Below, piece by piece: positions 45,031 to 56,888 of a stretch of DNA of 64,000 nucleotides (its first letter is position 1; the number at the start of each line of letters is the position of its first letter). The stretch spans positions 1,679,950,167 through 1,680,014,166 of the forward strand of contig CM062818.1 in the NCBI GenBank assembly GCA_031772625.1. Reading direction: 5' to 3'. This stretch comes from Pinus tabuliformis (lineage: Eukaryota > Streptophyta > Pinopsida > Pinales > Pinaceae). Under the pieces are notes generated by a model. It was not told the origin of the DNA, searched no databases, and saw nothing but the letters and a program-made list of their open reading frames with translations. The translations under genes were made by a program, and so were the position numbers.

Positions 45031-46090
45031 GACCTCAACCTCATTTGGATATCATCATGAATATTTATTCTATTCTCTTCTTTGGTTTTGGCTCGCATAG
45101 GTTTGAGGCAGTTTGCGAAGATTGGCCCACACAGATTTGAAATTGCAGGGTCCAAAGCTTGCATGTGTGATCTAGGGTTTTTGGTTCCCAACCGCATGTG
45201 TGCTACAAGGAAATTTTGGTTGTAGCCGCAGGCATGCAGGCCTATTTTTGTAGTTTAAGGGTTTCAACTGCACACACGACACTCTCTCTTTGCAGTTGAG
45301 ACCTAAGGTTTGAATTTTACAGTTGATCAAAGATTTGATCAGTTGACTGCAAAGTTCGGCAGTTCACTGCAGACAGTGACATTTGACCACAAGCTTCTGA
45401 ATCAAGATTTTGATTATTATCATTATTTGGTTCATCTCATGGATTTTGTTTAGTTGATATTATTGAATAGGATTAATGTTGAAGATATGGATCATTGTAC
45501 TCTATTTTTTTTATTCATTCAATGACAATCTAATAAGAAGAAGAATTTGAAAGGGTTTTCACTGTAGTGGGTTTTGCCTTGGTATCCAACCAATCTTGGT
45601 GTCTCTATGTGTGAATGATTTTCTTATATTGCTCCTTTATGTTCTGTTGCATTGATGATGATATTATTCTTTCTATATAGGTGCATGTGTTGATGAATAA
45701 TGTGGTAAAATCAAATGATGATATGATGTTGTGGGGTGAATTTAATATGCAAATTAAGACATGCAATTATCTAAAGCAAAGAATAATATAGCCCTAAGAA
45801 AATTTAACATGGTTTCAAAGTTGGGCTAAAGAAATGTCATTGAAGATCACCCCTATGAAGACACCATTGATGGAAGCGAGAGAATATGGAGGAGACCTAA
45901 AAGAAGGTTAGGGTTTCAAGGAAACTCTAGGCAATTTGGCTATTAGGTTTTGATGGATATTATGAGGTTAGGGTTTGGAAGAAAGCCTGGATTATGATAA
46001 ATATTTGAGATATGCAATCTAGAAACCTTAGCCTAATAGGTGTGAAGATGTTCAAGAATTTGTGATAGGTTTTATGTAGCCCTAGATGAG

Positions 46091-46095
46091 ATAGT
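46091..46095 (-). repeat. Target-site duplication of the copia element, left
   Basis: ATAGT, repeated at 50338-50342; the right tandem copy has a single ATAGT (near 51728), the empty site. Confidence 0.94.
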
Positions 46096-47157
46096 TGTAG
46101 AAATTTCACCGTAGATTAAACTGATAATACAATATACTAAAGCAAAATACTTGATCTACTTCTACAAACAAACTTGTAGAATCTTAATCGATTTTGAGCA
46201 AGATCAAATAGAACACATATAACAGAGAATGAGAAATCAATCACACATGAACACAGAAGAATACTCTAGGGAAAGCCTCAGCTAAAATACCCCGATCTCT
46301 GTATTATCATACAAGTGGAAATATGTTCGAATTACACAAAGCTTTGGCTCTCAAGCTATCCAGCTCTCAGTACAATCCCTCACTGCTGCTCATAAACAGA
46401 ATAGATAACACATATGCCTTCCTTCAGTCGTCCAAGCCTCCTATTTCCTTGCGCAGTTCCTCCTTGGTCCCCCAGCTACAACCTATGTGATTCTCACCTC
46501 ACACACAACACTGACCTCTGAAATAACTGCGCAATCCTGAAGGAGATAATTCCTTCTGCATGGATGAGTTTCCTATATAGGAAAATTCCTCCAACTGATA
46601 GAACATTGTCCCTTCACCTGATCTCAACTGGGTCTCTGACTAAAGTAACATGCGTGAGTTATATATTAGATAATATTTAGTTATCTGAAGTGCAGTAGTT
46701 ACATGCATGCATGCATTAACTAACTGAACTCACATTCAATTCCACAAACTGTTGGAACTAATTTAACTGGACTTAACTCAGTTAACTGAGCTAACTAATT
46801 ACAACTCAAAGTACAACTCATCCTAATCTCCTTAATCAAGGGATAACTTCCTCAATCAAAGGGGAAACTGTTGCATGTCTTCACATAGACTTCATGTTTG
46901 ATTTTCTCCAACTAATTAACTCAAGATGAATTAATTAATTATTTTTCAAACAGCTGCTAAGATCAAATTCGAATTTTAATTCTCAATTTTAGTTCAAGGA
47001 CTAACTAAAATTGGAATGTATCCCGAATTTCTATTTTTAGCATTTATATTTTATCATTCCTTGTTTCTATTTCCAACACTAGTACCTGAAATGTTATTTA
47101 TAGCAATGCTATTTATATCATTTCTATTTTTAGCATTTCTTGTTGCTATTTTCAACA
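46096..47157 (-). repeat. 3' LTR of the copia element
   Basis: 1,062 bp, TGTAGAAATTTCAC...TTTTCAACA. About 100 bp longer than its partner through extra TTTAGCATTT-type repetition near its right end (47017-47150). CTCCCTCTC follows (47158-47166), the complement of a polypurine tract. Confidence 0.93.
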
Positions 47158-48060
47158 CTCCCTCTCAACAAGAAAGGAATTCAACTCGAACCCGATCCTG
47201 AACCTTTGGAATGTTTTACATGCAACACTTCTCCCTAATGTAGTTACTCCAGCAACTCTAGAAACAAAAAAATATCCATCCTGAATCACAATGATGCCTT
47301 GTCATCAAAGTCTCTGACTGATATTGCCTTTGTCGACTGAAAACTCTGCACCTCTGTGCTCTTCAGTATCTAATTGCTCAAGCCTCTGTCACTTTGATCT
47401 CTGAATGCATCAATCACATTGATTCCTCCTGCTGCATCCGTGCTGTTGCTGGTCCTATCTCCCAGCATTGCATCTACACTACAACTCCTCTCATCATGTT
47501 GCATCATGTTGCCCACTGCGACACTGCAACTCAGTTACTGAGAAGTAAGTAACTAACCTCCCTATTGGGATAGAAACACCCTCTGATGCTGAAGCTCCCT
47601 CTGCTGCTCTATCTACATCTGTCTCTACCCATTCAGCTAGTCCTATCACTCCTCATCGGGGCTCCCGTAGCAAGGTCTAATCAAAGAGGTTGGGTACCTC
47701 AACGATCCTGCCCCTATTTCAGCCTTCTTGGGACTATCAGTTCACATCGCCCCACATCCCACCTCGAGGTATGGATGCATGTGATCCCTCTGCCCACTTG
47801 GCTCGAAATTTCCCCCTACTTAAGGTCTCTGCATGAGTGGAAGCCTCCACTCGGTCTCCTCTTGGCTTCTCTAGTTGTGGCTGCTCCACAACCTCCTAAC
47901 GCTGCTTCACCAATTGTGGCTCCTCCACAATTTGCTGAGACTTCTTCTAGCGCTGCATGTTGAGAGGTAATTTACTCTCCCTCTCAACCACCAAGTCTCT
48001 AACAGTTGCCTTGCTCCTCAAGGCTTTGCATGCATCTTGAACCTTAAGAGCATACAGGTT
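47158..48060 (-). pseudogene. Copia internal remnant with deleted pol
   Basis: Minus-strand reading around 47870-47960 gives VEEPQLV and VVEQPQLEKP-like phrases, resembling the low-complexity linker between copia integrase and RT. No RT or integrase catalytic motif occurs. The 125-codon plus-strand frame at 47586-47963 is antisense and unlikely to be real. Confidence 0.5.
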
Positions 48061-48580
48061 CTTCACTCATGAACCAATATGCTTCACCTGTCTCGTGGTG
48101 ATGTGGCTAAGGAAAACCTTTCCGTTACTGAAGACTACATCATAGCCTTTGTCCTCTAACATCGCGATCGATACCAAGTTCTTCTTCAATCCTGGCACAT
48201 ACCTCACATCTGTCAAGGTGATGCGAGCTCCATGCTCCCTCTGAAAAGAAACCGTGCCCACACCTGAAACACTATACTTTTCATCATTACCCATCACTAG
48301 GAGTATCTGAAGGTCTTTCTCCTCTAAGGTCCTGAACAAATTATTATCATCGATCATGTCGAATGAGGCTCCACTGTTAAGAAACCAACCACAACCCATC
48401 ATCAATGAAACCATGCATGCAATGAGGGTAAAATCCAATTCAAACTGAGAGGCCAATGCCTCACCTTCAGATACATCCTTGGATCTCATCTTGGATTTAT
48501 TCAATGGATAATTTGTTGCATAATGGCCCACCTCATGACAATGAAAGCATCACACTTTCGATTTGTCAATCTTCTTCCCA
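48061..48580 (-). pseudogene. Copia nucleocapsid knuckle and protease
   Basis: CFHCHEVGHYATNYP (about 48510-48556; the last Cys of CCHC is lost), then WFLNSGASFDMIDD (protease, LDSGAS changed to LNSGAS, losing the catalytic Asp), LVMGNDEKYSVSGVGTV, LTDVRYVPGLKKNLVSIA and GKVFLS in the 154-codon frame 48067-48531. Dead by loss of the active-site residue. Confidence 0.88.
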
Positions 48581-48735
48581 CCATGGGAAGAACTCGATTT
48601 GGAATGAGAATCCTTCTCCTTCCCTTTCTTTTCCTTACTCACCAAGGCGCAATTTTCTTCCTCCTCCTTAGATGAAGAACCATCTATGGTGCTTCTCCTT
48701 ATCTCCTCCTGCATCAGATCCGACCACAGTCGTTC

Positions 48736-49263
48736 TCAATTTGGCAGTTTCTCTCTTCTATTTACTGAGTCTTGGTAGCTATGCCAGCTCTTAGGAAGAC
48801 CGATGAGAGCAAGACTCACCATGTCATCATCGGCTGTCATGATTCCTACACTTCTAAGCTCATCCCTGTAGGTGGTGAGCTTGTTTAGATATGTAGAGAT
48901 TGTGTCGCCCTTTTCACACTTGATTTTCTGAAGCTTGTCTTTTAGCGCCAACTTCCTCTGATCGTTGTTGTTCTGATATAGATCCTTCAATGTTTTCCAC
49001 ATTGAAAATGGTGTCTCCTTCCCATGGAGACTTGAGACAATGTGGTCTCAAACTCCCTCCAGAAGAATCGTCCTAGCTCTAGCCACACATTTCTTCCATT
49101 CCGCCAATTCTTGGGCATTAGCTGTTGCTGGCTTGGGGACTTCTTGATCAATGAAGTCCTTCAAATCGTTGTCTTCTGATACCGCTTCCATGCGATCCTT
49201 ACAGGCTATATAATTCAAGCTACCATCCAGGGAATACTCAAGTCTCAAACCATTGAACGCCAT
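48736..49263 (-). pseudogene. Copia gag
   Basis: ATG at 49263: MAFNGLRLEYSLDGSLNYIACKDRM, then, after a frame break near 49040, MWKTLKDLYQNNNDQRKLALKDKLQ, STYLNKLTTYRDEL and SLALIGLPKSWHSY, the standard copia gag (UBN2-like) order. Two frames, so inactive. Confidence 0.9.
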
Positions 49264-49367
49264 TGGTGAAATTTGAAATGTGATAAGAATTCGATTTCTA
49301 TAATCAAGAACTTCAAACTTTGAACTTCTCCCTTCTTTGTATATTGTTCTCTGCTTTGATCACCTTT

Positions 49368-49379
49368 GCTCCGATACCA
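49368..49379 (-). other. Primer-binding site of the copia element
   Basis: GCTCCGATACCA, one base from the complement of the initiator tRNA-Met site, adjacent to the LTR. Confidence 0.9.
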
Positions 49380-50337
49380 TGTAGAAATTTCACTGTAGAT
49401 TAAACTAATAATGCAATATACTAAAGCAAAATATTTGATCTACTTCTACAAACAAACTTGCGGAAGCTTAATCAATTTTGAGCAAGATCAAATAAAACAC
49501 ATATAACAGAGAATGAGAAATCAATCACACATGAACATAGAAGAATACTATGGGGAAAGCCTCAGCTAAAAAAACCCCGATCTCTGTATTATCATACAAG
49601 TGGAAATATGTCTGGATTACACAAAGCTTTAGCTCTCAAGCTATCCAGGTCTCAGTACAATCCCTCACTACTGCTCGTAGACAAAATAGACAACACATAT
49701 GCCTTCCTTCAGTCCTCCAAGCCTCCTATTTCCTTGCACAGTTTCTCTTGGGTCCTCCAGTTACAACCTATGTGATTCTCACCTCACACACAACACTGGC
49801 CTCTGAAATAACTGTGCAATCCTGTAGGAGATAATTCCTTATGCATCGATGAGTTTCCTATATAGGAAAATTCCTCCAATTGATAGTACATTGTCCCTTC
49901 ATCTGATCTCAATTGGGTCTCTGACTGAACTGACATGCATGAGTTATTTATGAGAGAATATTCAGTTATCTGAAGTGCAGTAGTTACATGCATGCATGCA
50001 TTAACTAACTGAACTCACAATCAGTTCCAAAAACTGTTGGAACTAATCTAATTGGACTTAACTCAGTTAATTGAACTAACTAATTACAACTCATCTTGAT
50101 CTCCTTACTCAAGGGATAACTTCCTCAATCAAAGGGGAAACTGTTGCATGTCTTCACATAGACTTCATGTTTGATTTTCTCCAACTAATTAACTCAAGAT
50201 GAATTAATTAATTATTTTCCAAATAGTTGCTAAGATCAAATTCGAATTTTAATTCTCAATTTTAGTTCAGGAACTAACTAAAATTGGGATGTATCCAGAA
50301 ATGCTATTTATAGCATTTCTTGTTGCTATTTTCAACA
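49380..50337 (-). repeat. 5' LTR of the copia element
   Basis: 958 bp, TGTAGAAATTTCAC...TTTTCAACA, followed by ATAGT. Confidence 0.94.
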
Positions 50338-52070
50338 ATAGTCTCAATTAGGCTTGGTTATTGATGAAGTAGGTTGAAATAAATTGAAGATAACATTGTT
50401 ATATGGACTATGGATAGTAATGACTCTTGAAGGCTGGTTTAAGAGGGACGTGATCACCTCTTATTGAAGATAATTGTTTTTTCAATTTATGCTACTTCTT
50501 TATGTCTTTACTTTTGTTGATTGATCATTGATTATACTTCTTGCATGTATATTTGAGTATTTTGATACTTCTAACCTCCAGATGAGATCTGATAAGTGGA
50601 TCCTTCTTGAGGATCATTTAAGGTGCAAGAAAATATGGCTAGTGCAGGAAGAGAATAGCTACAATTTCCCATGACAAGTAAGCTTTATTTTATTCTCATG
50701 AATCTTTCTTCTATTCTATTCTTTGGTTTTGGCTCGCATAGGTCTGAGGCAGTTTGCGAAGATTGGCCCACAAAGGTCCAAAATTGTAGGGTCCAAAGCT
50801 CGCATGTGTGATCTGGGGTTTTTGGTTCCCAATCGAATGCATGCTACAAGGAAATTTTGGTTGTAACTGCAAGCATGCAGCCCTATTTGTGTGGTTCAAT
50901 GGTTTTATATGCACACACGACCCTCTCTCTATGTGGCTGAGACCTAAGGTTTGAATTTTATAGTTGATCAAAGATTTCATCAATTGACCACAGAGTTCGG
51001 CAATTGACTGCAAACAGTGACAGTTGACGAAAAATTTTGAATCAAGATTTTGATTATTATCATTATTTGGTTCATCTCATGGATTTTTTAGTTGATTTTG
51101 TTGAATAGGATTATGGTTGAATATATGGATCATTTTACTCCCTTTTGTTGAACCATTCAGTGACAATCTAATAAGAAGAATAATTTGAAGGGGCTTTCCC
51201 CATAGTGGGTTTTGCCTTGGTATCTAACCAATCTTGGCGTCTCTATGTGTGAATGATTTTCTTATAGTGTTCCTTTATGTTCCAATGCATTGATGATGAT
51301 ATAATTCTTTCTATATAGTTGCATGTGTTCTTGAATAATGTGGTGAAATCGAATGATGATATGATGTTGTGGGGTGAATTTAATAAGTAAATGAAGACAT
51401 GCAATTATTTAAAGCAAGGAACAATACAGCCCTAAGAAAATTTAACATGGTTTCAAATTGGGATAAATAAATGTCATTGAAGATCACCCATATGAAGACA
51501 CCATTTATGGAAGCAAGAGAATATAGAGGAGGCCTAAAAGAAGGCTAGGGTTTGAAGGAAACCCTAGGCAATTTGGCTATTAAGTTTTGATGGATATTAT
51601 GAGGTTAGGGTTTGGAAGAAAGCCTAGATTATGATAAATATTTGAAACATGCAATCTAGAAACCCTAGCCTGATATGTGTGAAGATGTTCAAGCATTTGT
51701 GACAAGTTTGATGTAGCCCTAGATGGGATAGTCTCAATTAGGCATGGTTGTTGATGAAGTAGGTGGAAATAAATTGAAGGCAACATTGTTATATGGACTA
51801 TGGATAGTAATGACTCTTGAAGGTTGTTTTAAGAGGGAGGTGATCACCTCTTATCGAAGATAATTACTTTTTCAATTTATGCTACTTCTTTATGTCTTTA
51901 CTTTTGTTGATTTGACCATTGATTATACTTCTTGCATGTATATTTGAGTATTTTGATACTTCTAACCCCCATATGAGATGTGATAAGTGGATCCTTCTTG
52001 AGGATCATTTAAGGTGCAAGAAAATATGGCTAGTGCAGAAAGATAAGAGCTATAGATTCCCATGACAAGT

Positions 52071-53500
52071 GATACAAAGAGAAAAGGTATATGAATGTTA
52101 TAAGGTATGTATAGTATACTGTTCCAACTACTATATTGGATGGCAAGGTAAGAACTAAGGTATGATGAGAATATCACCTTCATGAATGAATCATACATGC
52201 ATATGAAAGTAATTTTGATTCATGGTACATATGCTGAGTTGATGCACTTGACATTTGGAAAGTATCTTATGCTTTTTGTACATGGTGGATTTCTTGATTT
52301 TATAAAGCAATCTAGATACATCGTTTTCTATATATGGTGACATGATACTATTGTTAATGCATGTGATAAGCATGATAACCTTGATGATACAAGTGTAACA
52401 ATAAGATTGATATTGAGGATCTTCTTGTTGACCTTGGTTAGGTTTTTATTAGTTTAGTATTTTTGACACATGGTAAAATTGGATGCCCTATCTTGATGGT
52501 TAATATAATCAAGGAATGATATAGTGGTTATAATGTTTGAAGTAGGATGATACACTTGTTGACTGACTTAATCATATGACTTGAATCCTTGAAGAAATTT
52601 TGATGTCATGTTCATATGTGATGATGAAGTAGTTGATGCTAACATGTTATTACTACAATGTATAGACATCTAAGAACCATATATAATTTGATTTCATGAC
52701 CTAATAGTTTTGTTGATGCATTAAAGTATTATGATAGACAGGTTGATGTCTTGATTAATATTGATTGAAGGGAAAGCTTCTTGAGAAAAAGAAAAAATCA
52801 AAAAAATCAAAAGGCATCCTTAAAAAATAGGGATCTATTTTTAGTGTCCTGACGGAGGCACTTGCTCTATTTTCATAAACTTCTGCCAAGTGTCACTTTT
52901 CCTTGATTTTAAGCATGCGCATCATCAACTTTAATACACCAAAATATATTTAATCAACGCTTCTAGATCTCATTTGCACACTCGAACTTGGAGCTCTAGA
53001 ATTCCTGAGGAGACTAAGGAACCTTCGGGGTGATCGTCATCACTTTTCTCGGTGATATTTTCTTTTGTCATCTTTTGCATATTTTTCTCTCGCTTTTTGT
53101 TGTTTGCCTTGTGTGAGTGTCGTTTCACTAATTTATCTTCATGGTTGTTGGTGTTTTAACTTGTAGAAGTGTTGTTTTAAGGTTTAGACTGCCTTTCCCA
53201 AGTGTCACATTAGTTTTCCTATTTTTACACCAATGGTCATCGTTGCGACGACTCCCCTCACATACTTTGTTTTCCTTTTGTGTGATTAATTGTTGCACTT
53301 GATTCACATGCATTTACTTTCACTTAGTAAGACATGCTCTCAGCGTCACACTATCTCTTTGATATGCTCATTTTCACCTCCCTTTGGCAGATCTAAATTC
53401 CCCTTGGCCATTTTTTAGTTTGCCCAGCTAGCACTGAACAATCCTAAGGCTCAAGCCACAAGCTTGTTCTATGGAATTGCGTAGTACATAGTCCAAGATT
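52071..53500. other. No recognisable gene
   Basis: 52071-52780 is AT-rich without features. 52850-53460 has LTR-like character (TTCTCGCTTTTTGTTG, pyrimidine-rich), possibly the 5' end of whatever element carries the frame at 53852, but I cannot pair it with a second copy. Confidence 0.4.
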
Positions 53501-53504
53501 GCTC

Positions 53505-53700
53505 CAATTGCGCATTGTGCAGTTCTAGGAGAAATCCTGTCATCTTAGCCACTGAGACTGCACAATGTGCAATCTCTCCCAGACCTCTGCCTAGGTTGAA
53601 CTGCACATTGCACAGTTTTAAGCCACAAGCTTCCACCCTGGCTATCGGTACTGCACAGTGCACAGTTCCCATAGGAAGCCAATCCATCTTGCCAATCAGA
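53505..53700. repeat. ~48-bp repeat array with palindromic core, copy 1
   Basis: Four units with cores near 53511, 53559, 53601 and 53651, spaced 42-50 bp. The core is a variant of TGCACA(A/T)TGTGCA, a palindrome around one base. A related array is at 63625-64000. Confidence 0.82.
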
Positions 53701-53851
53701 TTTGTGCAATCCTCCCATCTGATGCCTATTTTATGTTTGAACTTTCCTTATAAGTAGATTTTCTTAAGATTGACATTTTCTTTCCATGAGTGTCCTTTCT
53801 GTCCCATAGTTACAGTAGTTTTTGAGCATCTCTCTTGCAGTCACTGTTACC

Positions 53852-56800
53852 ATGGTACTTAAGAGAGATGCTTCAAAGAAAACCACTGAGAGTAGTATAA
53901 GGGAAGCAGTTGAGAAAACATCATTTGATTTATCAGTGTATGCAAATACTCATTTGTTTAAAGAAAAGGGATCATCACTGACATGGAAACAGGTTAAATA
54001 TCATTTTGCAAAGGAATTCGAAGTAGACTTGGAGGAACGACAGGTGTATCTCATCATTTGGTAGTGAGGATTATATAAGGTTGCATGAAGGTATCCAACC
54101 TTCCCATGTGCAAATGTCAACACCTGGATTGTCTCACACATTGATGAGAAGACCATGACATTGAGCAGTGCCAGTGGGCAAAAGCTTCCCACCTTCTAGG
54201 TAGAAACATTTCAGCAAATGTATCACTTGCCCAAGCTAGTAGAGTGCATGCACTCACTCTTCTATGCCGCCCACAACCATTGAAAGAGCCATTGAAATTT
54301 TGACAGAAACCCACCCATGTGTACAAAAAAAAGTCCCTCAAGAAGGCCTACCAGCTCTTGGTTGTCTTTGCTTCTAGGATCCATGGTCAGGAGAGAATGA
54401 AAACATTTCTTGAAGGGTGGTCAGTCTTATTAGACCAAGTGGTGAATGACGGGAGGTCCTTCAACTAGTCAGATTTGTTGGCTTGACATTTGAAGGCCCA
54501 TGTAGCATAAACTTGGAATCCTCCCAAGGGTGAGCGAGTAAGGTTTTGTATTTATGCATACTTAATGGATGCAATTTGTGCATAATAGCAGTTCCTTGGC
54601 ATGAACTAGACATGGACACCACGAGAAACTGTCATGCACATATATTTCAAGTTTCTTTCGGAATTTAGTTATCGAGGAGGAATGGCACACCTAACTAACC
54701 ACTTCATCATCCTGTTGTACAAGATTATCTTTGAAGAATATTCACCTTGCATGTCACGAGAATCAATGGAGTTGATAACAGACATAATAGATTGGTATGC
54801 CTCACCAGGGGCCAGCTTCATTAGAGTGTTTGGAGGAGAGACGCCTCTGCATGTTTTACCAAGGTATGCCACCAAAAAACTCGACATACAAGAAGTATCA
54901 TACCATCTTACCACAATGTTATCAGCAGCACTACACAAGAAGAAGAAATCACCATGGCCCATTGTTCCATTGTATATTGGATTATATGAGATAAGGAACT
55001 TGAAATTTGTGGATTTTGAGGCAAAGGAGATAGTGAGATTTGAAATCAGCACTTGGGACTTTAATCTATATGATCCCCGCAATATTTGTAAGGACCATTG
55101 TGCGAGAGTTTACTTTCCATGGATTGGAGAGACATTCTATTGGATAGAGGAGGATCCTTGGAGGTCTAGCTACAATGCCTCCAGACTCCATGAGTTGGTC
55201 AATTTAGCAGGGACTTCACAGGATGATCCACAAATAGTAGCAACTTTGAAAGAAACAACAGTAGAAGGAAGCAATCACATGTAGGACAAGGGAAAGAGGA
55301 AGATTGATGACAATCCATAGGGAGAAAAAAGTTGCAAGATTAAAGCAGAGCATATTTTCATGAAAGAAACTTTGGTAGCAGAAGTTAAGAGGAAGCAAAG
55401 GATACAGAGAGCATAGTGGATGAAGAGATAAAAGAAGAGGTTTCAGGAAGAAGTATTGAAGCTACAAGAGGTAGAGCAGAAGGTAAAGGAAGAAAAAGAG
55501 TTGAGGAGGAGAGAATGAGAAGAGATGTAGAAGAAGGAGGAAGAATAAAGGCAGGGCACAATGGCAGAGGAAACAATGTCGATATAGGTTGAAGAGCAGG
55601 AACAGGACCAACCAATAGTTGAGGAGGAAGGTGAACAAATGCAAGATCGAGAGCTTGCTTAGTAGATTGAGAAATTGATTGAAGTGATAGACATGGAGAT
55701 GGAATAGGAGCCATAGAATGAAGATGTTGATATGATGCCAAGTGCACCATAGGTCATCCCTCAGCCTCCACCACCTTCAACAGTAGAGCCAACCCTGAGA
55801 GAGCAAGGGGGTATTGTTTCCCTTAATGATGATCCAGTAATGGATGTGTACAATCTATCATTCGATGAGTTCCAAAGGAGGATTTCATAGGCATGGAGAA
55901 AGAACTTTCAGTATGATCAATCATCACCTACATTCATTAGAGAAAGGGTAATAGTATCAGACCCCAGGAAGCATCCAAATGCCATTACTGAACCCAAATT
56001 AGCCTATGCAGGAGAAACAAGATCAAACATTCAATATTTGATGAGCGAGAATGAGAAATTGGCACATAAATTGTATGATGACAAAAAAGAGGTTGAAAAT
56101 GTCTGTGAAACAATGCATAATTTAGTTTCCGCACATGTTTAATTAGAGGATATGACAGTAGCGTTACTTGTTGAGGTATCAACACTTGGAGAAAACAAGT
56201 AGATTCTCTATGAGGGGTTTGTCACTGTAAATAAAGTAGTTGTATGTTTGCATGGCCTACAACAATAGAGCAAAGATTTTGTTAAAACTCTCAAGAACAT
56301 AAAAGTTTCCATTGCCAATGTGCATGAGTGGACAATGCAATACAAAGGGGAATCGCTTGACTTAATGAAGAAAATGAAGCCACAAGAAGAGTTGGATAAA
56401 GTGAAGGTTCGAATGTTGATTCAGAATAACATGCATCTTGCCTCATTCATTGGTAATATTCAGACCTCATATGTATGATTGTTCAATAGTTTGGATGTCT
56501 TGGTGAGAACACACAAATCCCATCAATCGATTCACTTACCAAATCTAAACCCAAACACCAAGTCCAATAGGAGATTGAATATTACTTGGAACAGTTGAGA
56601 CAAAATGCCACCAGGGAAGATTTGGAGCTAAACAGATAGGACATGCATAATTTCATCAGTGGTCCTATCAAAGTCAGAACAATGATGCTAATGCTTCAGA
56701 ATGAACTGGACATAGTTTCCAAGATAGTGTACCTGGATGCCATGGAGGCCAAAGTCCTCTTCCATCCAAACAGCACTACATTATTTGGGTACATCATAAC

Positions 56801-56888
56801 ACAGTATCAAGCTTGGCACCAATATGTGATCGAGAAGCAACAAGTGGAGATTGTTGAGCTAGACTTCTCCAAAAATCAAGCATCATAG
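53852..56888 (+). pseudogene. Unrecognised ~1,000-codon protein frame, heavily stopped by TAG
   Basis: Starts at ATG 53852 (MVLKRDASKKTTESSIREA). The first part runs to about 54320, where the frame shifts by one; one frame then continues to about 56500 through many stops, and a last open piece ends at TAG 56886. Longest open piece 54634-55284 (216 codons), with FKFLSEFSYRGGMAHLTNHF, DWYASPGASFIRVF and HCARVYFPWIGETFYW. Then a long E/K/Q-rich coiled-coil part (55290-55700), a proline patch (about 55755-55780) and more helix-rich sequence. Between 55282 and 56480 I count 13 TAG, 3 TAA and 2 TGA. No family recognised; perhaps an extra ORF of a large LTR element or a decayed host-derived gene. 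Confidence 0.55.

Larger units (their letters stand above)
46096..50337 (-). mobile_element. Ty1/copia retrotransposon, internally deleted
   Basis: 4,242 bp, minus strand: LTRs 46096-47157 and 49380-50337, ATAGT duplication, initiator-Met primer site, polypurine tract. Internal 2.2 kb encodes gag, zinc knuckle, protease and the start of the region before integrase, then a short linker-like remnant and the 3' LTR. Integrase, RT and RNase H are missing. Confidence 0.93.
45065..52070 (+). repeat. ~1.36-kb tandem duplication, left copy split by a copia element
   Basis: Left copy 45065-46095 plus 50343-50695; right copy about 50705-52070. Collinear along their length (GCATAGGT.TGAGGCAGTTTGCG, TTTTGCCTTGGTATC, GATATGATGTTGTGGGGTG, GGATCCTTCTTGAGGATCA). 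The right copy is uninterrupted where the left carries the copia element. Non-coding as far as I can see; some segments resemble LTR/leader sequence (TATA box, ending phrase like plant copia U5). Confidence 0.9.

Noticed and set aside
44216-45197. Small minus-strand frames as host genes
   Set aside because: They fall in the duplicated non-coding block and neighbouring repeat, and the paralogue does not keep the frames.
47586-47963. 125-codon plus-strand frame inside the copia element
   Set aside because: Antisense to the element; no domain; the minus strand gives copia-linker-like phrases.
55282-56480. Alternative genetic code (TAG read as glutamine)
   Set aside because: The TAG excess is also found in clear dead transposons on both strands, where relatives show CAG or CAA at the same codon, and TAA/TGA stops and frameshifts occur too. 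Methylation-driven decay explains it.
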